Assembly (NCBI GenBank): GCA_900313235.1
Contig: OMQN01000007.1
Coordinates: 1 to 61,957, forward strand
Direction: 5' to 3'
Origin: an uncultured Prevotellaceae bacterium
GTDB taxonomy: Bacteria; Bacteroidota; Bacteroidia; Bacteroidales; Bacteroidaceae
Length of the DNA: 61,957 nucleotides
Part shown: in pieces, positions 39,699-48,111 of the stretch
How positions within the stretch are numbered: the first letter of the stretch is position 1
How the letters are laid out: each line of letters starts with the position of its first letter
Program-made: the position numbers and the translations under genes
The notes under the pieces: generated by a model
The model's database searches: none
Told to the model about the DNA's origin: nothing
The model's input: the letters and a program-made list of their open reading frames with translations, nothing else

Positions 39699-40791
39699 AG
39701 GCATTCACCCATTTAACCACCTCTTGCGCTTCCTCCTCAGTAATCACTTGATTCATGGGGATGGAAAGTTCCTGTTGGTGTATTTTCTCGGTGATAGGAT
39801 ACGAGCGGTCGTTCCACTCCTTGTAACACTCTTGCTTATGAGGCGGTATCGGGTAGTGTATCAGTGTCTGTATGCTATGTTCAGTGAGGAATGCCTGTAG
39901 CTCATCTCTTCGCTCACAGAAGATGGGGAACTGGTGATAAACGTTATTTTCGTCATTGAGCTGCTGAGGCAGTGTGATCAGAGGATTATCTATTGACTTG
40001 TAATAGTAGGCAGCTAATTGCTGACGCCGACGGTTATCCTCATCCAGATACTTGAGCTTGACATCAAGAACAGCAGCGTCCATCTCTGACATTCTGCTAT
40101 TCATGCCAACATACTTAAAGACATACTTCTTCTGGCTGCCATAGTTGGCAAGAGCACGGACAACATCAGCCAATTCTTTATCATTGGTGGTTACTGCTCC
40201 TGCATCGCCAAAGGCTCCCAGATTCTTTCCTGGATAGAAACTATGCGCTGCGGCATCGCCTAAAGCACCTGTCTTGACACCGTTCCATCTACAGCCATGA
40301 CTCTGTGCACAGTCTTCCATCAGTTTCAGATGATACTTCTCACAGAGTGCTTTTAGCTCATCATTATAGGCGATACGTCCATAGAGGTGTACCGTCATGA
40401 TGCCTCTTGTCTTAGGGGTTATTGCCTCTTCTGTCCTATCAATATCTATCTCAAGATGTTCCCATGTTGGTTCCACCAATACAGGAGTGAGATGATTATC
40501 TGTAATAGCCAGTATGGTGGCAATATAAGTATTAGCAGGTACGATAATCTCGTCGCCTTCATGGAAGATGCCCAATTCCATATAACCTCTCAGTATCAGT
40601 TTCAAAGCATCCAATCCATTAGCAACAGCCACGCAGTGTTCACTACCGATATATCTGGCATAGTCTGCCTCAAACTGTTGATTCTCCTTACCCTGTAGAA
40701 ACCAACCGGATTCTATCACGCGATTGATGGCTACCTTATATTCTTCGGCATGTGCCATCGTTATCTTTTGTAAGTCGAGCAGCTTAACCAT
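39688..40791 (-). CDS. dTDP-3-amino-sugar aminotransferase, FdtB/QdtB type
   Basis: 367-residue DegT/DnrJ/EryC1/StrS aminotransferase: V-A-N-G-L-D-A-L-K-L-I-L, V-P-A-N-T-Y-I-A-T-I-L-A, M-E-D-C-A-Q-S-H-G, and PLP lysine in S-F-Y-P-G-K-N-L-G-A-F-G-D-A-G-A. This 'FYPGKNLGA' pattern and the neighbouring 3,4-ketoisomerase genes fit FdtB/QdtB, which aminates dTDP-3-keto-6-deoxyhexose to Fuc3N or Qui3N. Start ATG overlaps the stop of the cupin gene upstream (1 bp). No N-acetyltransferase (FdtC/QdtC) is adjacent, so acylation, if any, is encoded elsewhere. Confidence 0.88.
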   Translation of the reverse strand: MVKLLDLQKITMAHAEEYKVAINRVIESGWFLQGKENQQFEADYARYIGSEHCVAVANGLDALKLILRGYMELGIFHEGDEIIVPANTYIATILAITDNHLTPVLVEPTWEHLEIDIDRTEEAITPKTRGIMTVHLYGRIAYNDELKALCEKYHLKLMEDCAQSHGCRWNGVKTGALGDAAAHSFYPGKNLGAFGDAGAVTTNDKELADVVRALANYGSQKKYVFKYVGMNSRMSEMDAAVLDVKLKYLDEDNRRRQQLAAYYYKSIDNPLITLPQQLNDENNVYHQFPIFCERRDELQAFLTEHSIQTLIHYPIPPHKQECYKEWNDRSYPITEKIHQQELSIPMNQVITEEEAQEVVKWVNAFNR

Positions 40792-41207
40792 TACTTCTGC
40801 GATTTGATAAATTCCAGATACTCCTCATAAGTGCGGATGTAGTCATCTTCTTCATATCCGTGGCTCGCCAACACCAAACAGATGCTTCCTGAAGAGAAAC
40901 CTTGTTCTGATGCCCAGATGCCTGGTGGCACGTGTAGTCCCCAGAAAGGACGGTTCAGTGTTACCGTTCGTTTGTTGGTACCATCATCCAGCACCACCTC
41001 AAAAGCACCAGAGGCAGCTACTATCAACTGATGGCACTGCTTATGGGCATGAGCACCGCGGTCCTCACCACTGGGAATATCATAAGAATAGAACACCCTG
41101 TTGATAGGAAACGGTACATGGATATTCTGATACACATACGTCAGGTTTCCCTCTGGGTAATGATATTTGTTCAGCTCATACAGTGAGCAGTCGAAGACAC
41201 TTGCCAT
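40791..41207 (-). CDS. FdtA/QdtA-like 3,4-ketoisomerase (WxcM-like cupin), HxH form
   Basis: 138-residue cupin of the WxcM/FdtA family: I-N-R-V-F-Y-S-Y-D-I-P near residue 36, E-D-R-G-A-H-A-H-K with the two active-site-position histidines (H-A-H), V-V-L-D-D-G near residue 73, and W-G-L-H-V-P-P-G-I-W. This matches dTDP-4-keto-6-deoxyglucose 3,4-ketoisomerase, which prepares the 3-keto sugar for FdtB. It sits between its paralogue (2 bp away) and the aminotransferase (1-bp overlap). Confidence 0.85.
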   Translation of the reverse strand: MASVFDCSLYELNKYHYPEGNLTYVYQNIHVPFPINRVFYSYDIPSGEDRGAHAHKQCHQLIVAASGAFEVVLDDGTNKRTVTLNRPFWGLHVPPGIWASEQGFSSGSICLVLASHGYEEDDYIRTYEEYLEFIKSQK

Positions 41208-41209
41208 GG

Positions 41210-41623
41210 TTACTTGCCCTTCCTCCAGTTGGTGAATGTTTGATAATCGTACATATAATCGTTCTCGTCATAATCAGTCGACGAGAGTACGAGTGCCAAA
41301 GAGTTGGTAGAGAAGTTATTCATCGACCTCCAGATGCCTTTGGGGATGAACAATCCATAGTAGGAGCGGCTCAACTGGAAAGTCTGCTTCTGTTCTCCGT
41401 CGTCCACCTCCACATCAAAGCTACCCGACAAAGCCACAATAAACTCCTCATTAACTTTGAAAGCATGACCACCTCGCTCTATACCTCCAGGCACATCATA
41501 TATCCAGTGTACCCTCTTGATATCAAAAGGTATCTGTTTGAATTGTTCGATGATGGAGAGGTTGCCTCGCACATCAACAATCTTTGGAAGCTCTATGAGC
41601 TTACAGTCTTCTACTTTCATCAT
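41210..41623 (-). CDS. FdtA/QdtA-like cupin paralogue, HxF form
   Basis: 137 residues, same family as its downstream neighbour: V-R-G-N-L-S-I-I-E, I-K-R-V-H-W-I-Y-D-V-P-G-G, E-R-G-G-H-A-F-K, V-D-D-G and Y-G-L-F-I-P-K-G-I-W. The second histidine of H-A-H is Phe here, so activity or stereochemistry may differ. WxcM-like paralogue pairs may make two different 3-keto isomers, or one may be a non-catalytic partner. Spacing of 2 bp and 9 bp to neighbours supports one transcript. Confidence 0.82.
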   Translation of the reverse strand: MMKVEDCKLIELPKIVDVRGNLSIIEQFKQIPFDIKRVHWIYDVPGGIERGGHAFKVNEEFIVALSGSFDVEVDDGEQKQTFQLSRSYYGLFIPKGIWRSMNNFSTNSLALVLSSTDYDENDYMYDYQTFTNWRKGK

Positions 41624-41632
41624 AGGTTTTTA

Positions 41633-42769
41633 TTAGAATAGGGTGTCAGCTATGGCGAAGGCTCTTTCTATTATGGGAGCCATATCATAATATTTATATT
41701 CAGCCAGTCGTCCGCCGAAGATGACATTCTTTTCTGCTTCTGCCATCTTGCGATACTGGTTATACAACTGCTGGTTGCGCTCATCATTGATGGGATAGTA
41801 GGGTTCTATTCCGGGATGCCACTCAGTAGAATACTCACGAGAGATTACGGTCTTCGGATTCTTGTCTACATCAGCACCAAAGCTTTCAAAGTGCTTATGC
41901 TCGATGATACGGGTATAAGGTATTTCGCGCTCTGTATAGTTGACTACTGCGTTGCCCTGATAATTGGAAGTAGGCAGTGTCTCTGTTTCAAAACGTACCG
42001 TACGCCACTCCAAATAACCTAAGCGATAGTCAAAGTAGCGGTCTATCTCACCAGTATATACAATCTGATTTGCTTGTTCATTCCAAGCCTCACGATTCTC
42101 CAGATAGTCTACGCCCAATCGTACATCACAACCTTCTAATAATTTATTGATAAGTACGTTATAGCCACCTTCAGGTATTCCCTGGTAACGGTCATTGAAA
42201 TAGTTGTTGTCAAAGACGAAGCGTACAGGCAATCGACGGATAATGAAGGCAGGGAGTTCTGTACAGGCTCTGCCCCACTGTTTTTCCGTATAGCCTTTAA
42301 TCAGTTTCTCGTAGATATCTCTGCCAATCAGCAGCAGTGCCTGCTCTTCCAGATTACGAGGTTCTGTTACACCTTGCTGGTTTAACAACTGGCGAGCCTC
42401 AGCACGCTGTTCCTCAATCTTGGCAATAGCCTCAGTAGGAGTTCTTACGCCCCACATCTGGTAGAACGTATTCATATTAAAAGGCAGGTTATACAACTTA
42501 CCTTGATAGTTTGCCACAGGACTATTAGTGTAGCGGTTAAAGGGTACCAGCGAATTAACGAATCGCCAAATCTCCTCATTGTTGGTATGAAAGATGTGCG
42601 CTCCATAATGATGCACATGAATACCTTCAACATCTTCACAATAGACATTACCCCCCACATGTGTCCTACGATCAATCACGACACACGACTTGCCTGCCTG
42701 ACGAGCTCGCCATGCGAAGGTGGCACCAAAGAGGCCTGTACCAACTATCAGATAATCGTATTTCTTCAT
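41633..42769 (-). CDS. glf: UDP-galactopyranose mutase
   Basis: 378-residue FAD flavoenzyme converting UDP-galactopyranose to UDP-galactofuranose. The N-terminal dinucleotide motif is Y-L-I-V-G-T-G-L-F-G-A-T-F-A, followed by V-V-I-D-R-R-T-H-V-G-G-N, H-H-Y-G-A-H-I-F-H-T and F-N-R-Y-T-N-S-P; then Y-T-E-K-Q-W-G and the conserved Y-T-G-E-I-D-R-Y-F-D and R-L-A-E-Y-K-Y-Y-D-M. Length is normal. It indicates that galactofuranose is part of the surface glycan. It follows the MsbA-like exporter by 6 bp. Confidence 0.97.
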   Translation of the reverse strand: MKKYDYLIVGTGLFGATFAWRARQAGKSCVVIDRRTHVGGNVYCEDVEGIHVHHYGAHIFHTNNEEIWRFVNSLVPFNRYTNSPVANYQGKLYNLPFNMNTFYQMWGVRTPTEAIAKIEEQRAEARQLLNQQGVTEPRNLEEQALLLIGRDIYEKLIKGYTEKQWGRACTELPAFIIRRLPVRFVFDNNYFNDRYQGIPEGGYNVLINKLLEGCDVRLGVDYLENREAWNEQANQIVYTGEIDRYFDYRLGYLEWRTVRFETETLPTSNYQGNAVVNYTEREIPYTRIIEHKHFESFGADVDKNPKTVISREYSTEWHPGIEPYYPINDERNQQLYNQYRKMAEAEKNVIFGGRLAEYKYYDMAPIIERAFAIADTLF

Positions 42770-42775
42770 AAACTC

Positions 42776-44611
42776 TTATAGCTGCTGCATGTCATACAGA
42801 CGCTTGTAGTAGCCATTCTTGGCAATCAGTTCGTCGTGCTGTCCGCATTCTACTATCTCACCCTCATAGAGCACGTATATCTTGCTGGCATTCTTGATGG
42901 TCGACAGACGGTGGGCAATGGCGATGGTGGTGCGCGACTTCATCAGGCGCTCCAGGGCTTCCTGTACCAGACGCTCCGACTCGGTGTCCAGTGCCGATGT
43001 GGCCTCGTCGAGAATCAGAATAGGAGGATTTTTCAGAATGGCACGGGCAATGCTTACACGCTGGCGCTGACCGCCGCTCAGTCTGCCGCCACGGTCACCA
43101 ATCATGGTGTCGTAGCCGTGTTCCGACTCCATGATAAACTCATGGGCATTAGCTATCTTGGCGGCCTCGATAACCTGTTCCATGGTAGCATTCTCCACGC
43201 CGAAGGTGATATTATTATAGAAGGTGTCGTTAAAGAGGATAGCCTCCTGGTTGACATTTCCTATCAGCGCACGCAGCTCAGAAATGCGTACCGACTTGAT
43301 GTTCTTGCCGTCGATGAGCACTTCGCCGTCCATCACGTCGTGATAGCGGGGAATGAGGTCTACCAGTGTCGACTTGCCAGAGCCCGACTGTCCCACCAGT
43401 GCGATGGTCTCTCCCTTGGGCACTTTCAGGTTGATGTTCTTCAGTACGGGACGGCCCTCTGTGTAGCTGAACGACACGTTGCGCAGTTCGATGTCCTTCT
43501 CGAACGAAGGCATGGGCTGTGGCTCTGCAGGTTCCTTGATAGGGTTGTCAGCCTTGAGGATGAAGTCGATGCGGTCCATAGAAGCCAGTCCGATAGGTAT
43601 CTGGTAGGTAGCCTTCGACAGGTCCTTTAGCGGGTTGATGACACTATACAAGATAACCATGAAGAAGATAAACGTTGGAGCATCTATCAGGTTCGACGCG
43701 TTCAGAATCAGATAGCCGCCAAACCACAGGACGATAACGATGATGATGGTACCCAGAAACTCCGACATGGGGTGGGCGGCACTCTGGCGTATAGCCATGG
43801 CGTTGACGTCGTTTCTGTATTCTTCGTTGATGCTGATGAAGCGCTGCAGCATCTTGTGCTCGGCAATGAATGCCTTGATGATGCGCAAACCGCCCAGCGT
43901 CTCGTCGAGTTGCGCCAGCATGTCGCCCCAGCGGTTCTGGACGGTGGCCGACTGCGACTTCAGCTTACGGCTTACCTTGCCCATAATCCAGCCGGCCAGC
44001 GGAGCGACTATAATAACGAATACCGTCAGCTGCCAGCTTACTGTCAGCATGGTAGCAAAACATACGATGATGGCGATGGGCTGGCGTATCAGCATGTCGA
44101 TACTGCTGGTGATGGAGTTCTCTACGGCTCCCACGTCGGCCGACATGCGCGCTATGATGTCGCCCTTGCGCTCCTCCGAGAAGAAACTCAGCGGCAGCTT
44201 CAGCACTTTCTCATACACCTCGATACGGATGTCGCGGACGACACCCGTGCGCAGTGGTATCATGATGGCTGACGAGGCGAAGTAGCCAAACGTCTTTAGA
44301 CCGGTCATGATAATCAATGCCATACCCATATAGACCAATGTCAGGAAGGCACCATTGACGGCTATCAGTTCCTGCACCCACGCATAGGCATTGTTCACCA
44401 CAAGGTCTTTGTCCAGCGTGTCCCATGTCCAGGGCTTATAGGTGTAGACGGCTGTGTCTATCTTAAAGAGGATGTTCAGAATAGGTATCAGCACAGCAAA
44501 GGAGAACACGTTCATCCACTGTGACAGAAAGTTGATGACTACCGACCAAGCCAAGTACTTGCGGTATGGCTTGAGGTAGCGGTCCATGACCGAGAAAAAC
44601 TGTTTTAGCAT
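42776..44611 (-). CDS. ABC exporter (MsbA-like; permease and ATPase in one chain)
   Basis: 611 residues: six-helix type 1 exporter domain (about 1-330) and ATPase with Walker A G-Q-S-G-S-G-K-S-T, Q-loop N-V-N-Q-E-A, signature L-S-G-G-Q-R-Q-R-V, Walker B I-L-I-L-D-E-A-T-S-A-L-D and the switch His in A-H-R-L-S-T. The half-transporter organisation and the surface-glycan context fit an MsbA-type lipid A or lipid-linked glycan flippase working as a homodimer. First gene of a five-gene operon with glf, two cupins and an aminotransferase. A minus-strand -7 box (TACCTTTG, 44640-44633) lies just upstream. Confidence 0.92.
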   Translation of the reverse strand: MLKQFFSVMDRYLKPYRKYLAWSVVINFLSQWMNVFSFAVLIPILNILFKIDTAVYTYKPWTWDTLDKDLVVNNAYAWVQELIAVNGAFLTLVYMGMALIIMTGLKTFGYFASSAIMIPLRTGVVRDIRIEVYEKVLKLPLSFFSEERKGDIIARMSADVGAVENSITSSIDMLIRQPIAIIVCFATMLTVSWQLTVFVIIVAPLAGWIMGKVSRKLKSQSATVQNRWGDMLAQLDETLGGLRIIKAFIAEHKMLQRFISINEEYRNDVNAMAIRQSAAHPMSEFLGTIIIVIVLWFGGYLILNASNLIDAPTFIFFMVILYSVINPLKDLSKATYQIPIGLASMDRIDFILKADNPIKEPAEPQPMPSFEKDIELRNVSFSYTEGRPVLKNINLKVPKGETIALVGQSGSGKSTLVDLIPRYHDVMDGEVLIDGKNIKSVRISELRALIGNVNQEAILFNDTFYNNITFGVENATMEQVIEAAKIANAHEFIMESEHGYDTMIGDRGGRLSGGQRQRVSIARAILKNPPILILDEATSALDTESERLVQEALERLMKSRTTIAIAHRLSTIKNASKIYVLYEGEIVECGQHDELIAKNGYYKRLYDMQQL

Positions 44612-44632
44612 ATTCTTGATGTCTTTTGGCTA

Positions 44633-44640
44633 CAAAGGTA
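44633..44640 (-). promoter_or_regulatory. -7 element upstream of the MsbA-like gene
   Basis: TACCTTTG on the minus strand, 21 bp before the start codon; no clear TTTG at -33. Confidence 0.55.
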
Positions 44641-44680
44641 ATAATTAATTCTCAATTCTCTGTTACTAATTGAGTATTTT

Positions 44681-44701
44681 TCAACTATCAACTATCAACT
44701 A
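44681..44701 (+). repeat. Heptad array (TCAACTA x3) at a gene end
   Basis: Three perfect 7-bp units. On the minus strand they read TAGTTGA, and the first TAG is the stop codon of the LtaS-like gene ending at 44699. Confidence 0.85.
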
Positions 44702-46669
44702 CCTCAGTCTGTCCTGCGTCATGCGCTCCATATACTGTTGGATGATGGCTTTCAACTCACGCTCCATCTGCGGCTGGATGTTCTTGCCGTCTTCCGTCTT
44801 CCATCTTCCGTCTTCCATCAGGTTGTGCTTCATCAGCGAGTCGCTGAGGGCATAGATGCCACGGGTGCTCTGACCGTCAAACTGCAGCACATGGCCGTGT
44901 TTCACATACTGGTAGATGCCGCCCATGTAGTTTACTGCCCACGTGTCTTCTGCAGGGGTGTTCAGCAGGTCAATGCCGAAGCCGAAGAAGGGTTTGGGGT
45001 AGTGTAGCATGCCCATCACTGTCGGCAGTATGTCAATCTGTTGGGCTATCTTGTCCAGCACCTGTGGCTCGCGTCCAGGCTCATATATAATAATAGGTGA
45101 ACAGAATCCGCCTAAGTCGGTCTGATATTCCGCATGGTCACTCATGTTGGTGTGGTCGCTGGTTAGCACAAAGATGGTATTCTTGAACCAGGGCTCACGG
45201 CTCACCGTCTCAAAGAACTTGCCGATAGCCATATCGGTATAGCGGATGCACTTGTGAATCTCCAGACTTTCTTCAGGGAACCGCTGCTTGTACTTTTCGG
45301 GAATGGCAAAGGGATGGTGGCTCGACGCGGTGAAGACTGCCGTCATAAACGGTTCTTTCATCTCCGACATCTTCGTGGCATAGTATTGCAGGAAAGGCTC
45401 GTCCCAGATGGCCCACATGCCATCAAAGTCGTCGTCGCCACCAAAGCGCTTGTCTGCATCATAGTCTTCCCGACCGTAGTAGTTCTGGAATCCGGTGCTA
45501 CGGGCAAAGGCCTGGAAACCCATCGAGCCGCGCTGGGCACCATGGAAGAAAGCTGTCTGGTAGCCCTCCCCGGCCAGCAGCGAGGCAATGCCGTCGACAT
45601 GGTTCATGGAGGCGGGTGTCAGGAAGAACGGCTCTACAAACATGGGGATGCTGCTCAGAATGGACGGCATGCCGTCTATCGACTTGCGACCATTGCAGTA
45701 GCTGTGGCTGAAGGTGATGCTCTTGGCAATCAGTGAGTCGACGCAAGGGGTGTATCCGTGATAGCGACCGTTCTCCAGTGTCTTGTTCAGTGCACCGATA
45801 TACTCTCTGCCGAAGCTCTCCACGATGAGCACCACCACATTCTTCTTGGTCATCGGCACCGAGTCGTTGGGTACATGTATAGGATTGTAGATGGCTGCCA
45901 TCTCCTGTTCATCGCTATAATAGTTGGGCACCACAAAGACGGCCTTGCCGATGGTGCGATACAGGGAGAACGGTGTGTTGAGCACCAGTGCCGCCTCGGT
46001 AGGACGGTTCACATACTGGTTGGCATTGCTGATGGTGATGGGACGCACGGCTGAGGTAAAACCGCCACGGATTCCGGCTACCACAAAGGGGGCTATCAGC
46101 AGCAGCGACAACAGACTTGCCACGTTATAGTGCCACAGGCGGAACTCGTTATTTCTATTCGTGGCTACCTTTCTGTAAAGCCGGTAGGTACACCATAGCA
46201 GTAGTACAAAGAGTATCAGCAGATAGAAGTGCCTGAACGTCTCTGTCAGGAAGATGCTGCCCAGATTCCCTTCGTTCGAGAACTCGTCAAAGACAGTTGT
46301 CGTGGTGCGTCGCATGGTAAATTGGAAATACACTGCGTCGCAGAGGTTCATGGCGAGTGCCAAACCGTTGACGGTGAGAAACAGTCCGCGGCAGATTTTC
46401 TGATAGACGGGTTTTGTCACCACCTGGTGCAGGGGCAACAGCATCATAACGATATAGAGCGAGTTGGTCACCATGATGGCGCTGGTGTCAAACATCAGTC
46501 CGCCACCCAGCATCTCCAGCAGGTGCCCGCCTGTCAGGTTGGCAGAAAAGTAGCTCCAGTTCTCCAACAAGAAGGTTATGCGTGCTATGAAGTACAGCAC
46601 ATAAGCCAACAGCAGGTTATACAAGGTAGTCGCCAGTGGCGCCAACAGCCTCAATCGTCGGTAGTTCAT
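44699..46669 (-). CDS. LTA synthase-like phosphotransferase (second paralogue)
   Basis: 656 residues with five N-terminal membrane helices and an extracytoplasmic sulfatase-fold domain: V-V-V-L-I-V-E-S-F-G-R-E-Y-I-G, likely Ser nucleophile in N-G-R-K-S-I-D-G-M-P-S-I, S-S-H-H-P-F-A-I-P, and L-T-S-D-H-T-N-M-S-D-H. Predicted to transfer a phospho-headgroup to lipids or glycans outside the cytoplasm. It uses Ser where the paralogue at 27.7-29.5 kb has Thr. The C-terminus carries an extra E-D-G-R-W-K-T-E-D-G-K coded by a heptad array, and another array supplies the stop codon. Its ATG overlaps the miaB stop (ATGA). Confidence 0.87.
   Translation of the reverse strand: MNYRRLRLLAPLATTLYNLLLAYVLYFIARITFLLENWSYFSANLTGGHLLEMLGGGLMFDTSAIMVTNSLYIVMMLLPLHQVVTKPVYQKICRGLFLTVNGLALAMNLCDAVYFQFTMRRTTTTVFDEFSNEGNLGSIFLTETFRHFYLLILFVLLLWCTYRLYRKVATNRNNEFRLWHYNVASLLSLLLIAPFVVAGIRGGFTSAVRPITISNANQYVNRPTEAALVLNTPFSLYRTIGKAVFVVPNYYSDEQEMAAIYNPIHVPNDSVPMTKKNVVVLIVESFGREYIGALNKTLENGRYHGYTPCVDSLIAKSITFSHSYCNGRKSIDGMPSILSSIPMFVEPFFLTPASMNHVDGIASLLAGEGYQTAFFHGAQRGSMGFQAFARSTGFQNYYGREDYDADKRFGGDDDFDGMWAIWDEPFLQYYATKMSEMKEPFMTAVFTASSHHPFAIPEKYKQRFPEESLEIHKCIRYTDMAIGKFFETVSREPWFKNTIFVLTSDHTNMSDHAEYQTDLGGFCSPIIIYEPGREPQVLDKIAQQIDILPTVMGMLHYPKPFFGFGIDLLNTPAEDTWAVNYMGGIYQYVKHGHVLQFDGQSTRGIYALSDSLMKHNLMEDGRWKTEDGKNIQPQMERELKAIIQQYMERMTQDRLR
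44787..44820 (-). repeat. Heptad array inside the LtaS-like gene ((CCRTCTT)4 plus partial)
   Basis: CCGTCTT, CCGTCTT, CCATCTT, CCGTCTT, CCATCAG on the plus strand; coding on the minus strand for M-E-D-G-R-W-K-T-E-D-G-K near the C-terminus. Confidence 0.85.
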
Positions 46670-48003
46670 ATAATCTCACCTAATAGTGTTGCACTCGTAC
46701 TTCCTGTGATGCGCACACGCACGGTCTCGCCGATGTGGTGCGAACCCTTGTTGACGACGACGGCCTTGTTCTGCTCCGTACGTCCCATCAGCTGCTCGCG
46801 GCTGCGCTTTGAGAAGGCCTCCAACAGTACGTCAAACTCCTTGCCCTCGTCTTTCTTGTTCTGCTGGGCAGAAATCTCCGTCTGTAGGGCTATCAGCTCG
46901 TTCAGTCGGCGTATCTTCTCTTCGTCGGCGATGTTGTCGGGCAGATGTTTCGAGGCATAGGTGCCTGGGCGCTCTGAGTATTTGAACATAAAGGCGGAGT
47001 CGTAACCTACCTCGCGCATCAGCGACAGCGACAGCTGGTGGTCCTCCTCCGTTTCTGAGTGGTAGCCCACAAAGATGTCTGTCGACAGGCCGCAGTCGGG
47101 AATGATGCGACGAATGGCTGCCACACGGTCCAGGTACCATTCGCGGGTGTACTTACGGTTCATCAGTTTCAGGATGCGGTCCGAACCACTCTGCACGGGC
47201 AGGTGGATATGCTTGCAGACGTTAGGAACCTCAGCGACTACGCGCAGCGTCTCGTCACTCATGTCCTTGGGGTGACTCGTGGTAAAGCGGATGCGCATCT
47301 CGGGGGCCTCCTCAGCCACCTTCCTCAGTAACTGCGGAAACGATGTTCCATCGTTCCCATGATAGCTATTGACATTCTGCCCCAGCAGCGTCACCTCCTT
47401 GAAGCCACGGTCGCGCAGGTCACGCACCTCTCTTAAGATGCTCTCCACGTCGCGGCTACGCTCACGACCACGGGTGTAGGGTACAATGCAGTAGTGGCAG
47501 AAGTTGTTGCAACCACGCATGATGCTCACAAAACCGCTGATCTTCGCACCGTGCAGGCGCTGTGGCACCACGTCACGGTAGGTCTCTGTCGTCGACAGTT
47601 CTATGTTTATCGCCTTATGTCCCAACTCGGCCTGTGCAATCAGGTCGGGCAGCGACATATAAGAGTCAGGACCAGCCACCAGGTCGCAGTGGTGGTTCTC
47701 CAGCAGGTCGTCCTTGACGCGCTCAGCCATACACCCCAGCACGCCGATAATAAGGCCGTTAGCTGTTGGCTGTTCGCTGTTAGCTTTCTGGCGCTGGCGT
47801 TTGATGGCGTCCAGCGCATCCAGGCGGTGGTATATTTTCTGTTCCGCATTGTCGCGTATCGAACAAGTGTTCAGGAATACGGCATCAGCCTCATCCAACT
47901 CCTCTGTTGTCTCGTAGCCCGCCATCTTCATGACCGATGCTACGACCTCTGAGTCTGCCACATTCATCTGGCAGCCATAAGTCTCAATATACAGTTTCTT
48001 CAT
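46666..48003 (-). CDS. miaB: tRNA-2-methylthio-N6-dimethylallyladenosine synthase MiaB
   Basis: 445-residue radical-SAM methylthiotransferase that adds the 2-methylthio group to i6A37 of tRNAs. Three domains: UPF0004 N-domain with T-Y-G-C-Q-M-N, N-T-C-S-I-R and G-C-M-A-E-R cysteines (second Fe-S cluster), radical-SAM core with C-N-N-F-C-H-Y-C (C-x3-C-x2-C), and a C-terminal TRAM domain. Start at 48003 (M-K-K-L-Y-I-E-T-Y-G-C) follows the promoter; the longer frame crosses it. A heptad array inserts K-A-N-S-E-Q-P-T-A-N-G in the N-domain, between the second and third cysteine motifs. Its stop overlaps the LtaS-like gene start. Confidence 0.96.
   Translation of the reverse strand: MKKLYIETYGCQMNVADSEVVASVMKMAGYETTEELDEADAVFLNTCSIRDNAEQKIYHRLDALDAIKRQRQKANSEQPTANGLIIGVLGCMAERVKDDLLENHHCDLVAGPDSYMSLPDLIAQAELGHKAINIELSTTETYRDVVPQRLHGAKISGFVSIMRGCNNFCHYCIVPYTRGRERSRDVESILREVRDLRDRGFKEVTLLGQNVNSYHGNDGTSFPQLLRKVAEEAPEMRIRFTTSHPKDMSDETLRVVAEVPNVCKHIHLPVQSGSDRILKLMNRKYTREWYLDRVAAIRRIIPDCGLSTDIFVGYHSETEEDHQLSLSLMREVGYDSAFMFKYSERPGTYASKHLPDNIADEEKIRRLNELIALQTEISAQQNKKDEGKEFDVLLEAFSKRSREQLMGRTEQNKAVVVNKGSHHIGETVRVRITGSTSATLLGEII
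47756..47783 (-). repeat. Heptad array inside miaB (CNGTTNG units)
   Basis: CCGTTAG, CTGTTGG, CTGTTCG, CTGTTAG on the plus strand; four 7-bp steps, followed by CTTTCTG. Encodes N-S-E-Q-P-T-A-N in MiaB, a segment not expected in the family. Confidence 0.85.
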
Positions 48004-48022
48004 AAATAGTCTTTTTTCAGCT

Positions 48023-48055
48023 GCAAAGGTAGTACAAACCGAGTGAAAAACCAAA
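48023..48055 (-). promoter_or_regulatory. Promoter of miaB
   Basis: Minus strand: TTTG at 48055-48052, 20 bp, TACCTTTGC at 48031-48023. The -33 box sits in the loop of the cydB terminator hairpin. Confidence 0.8.
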
Positions 48056-48078
48056 TTTATTTGAGTTTTTCACTCGGT
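48038..48078 (-). terminator. Terminator hairpin downstream of cydB
   Basis: Perfect 14-bp inverted repeat ACCGAGTGAAAAAC (48038-48051) / GTTTTTCACTCGGT (48065-48078), 13-nt loop. Located 33 bp after the cydB stop; the T-tract after the stem is short (TTTG). Confidence 0.75.
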
Positions 48079-48111
48079 GCAGCCTACTTTCCTTTTCTGT
48101 ATGTCTGATGA

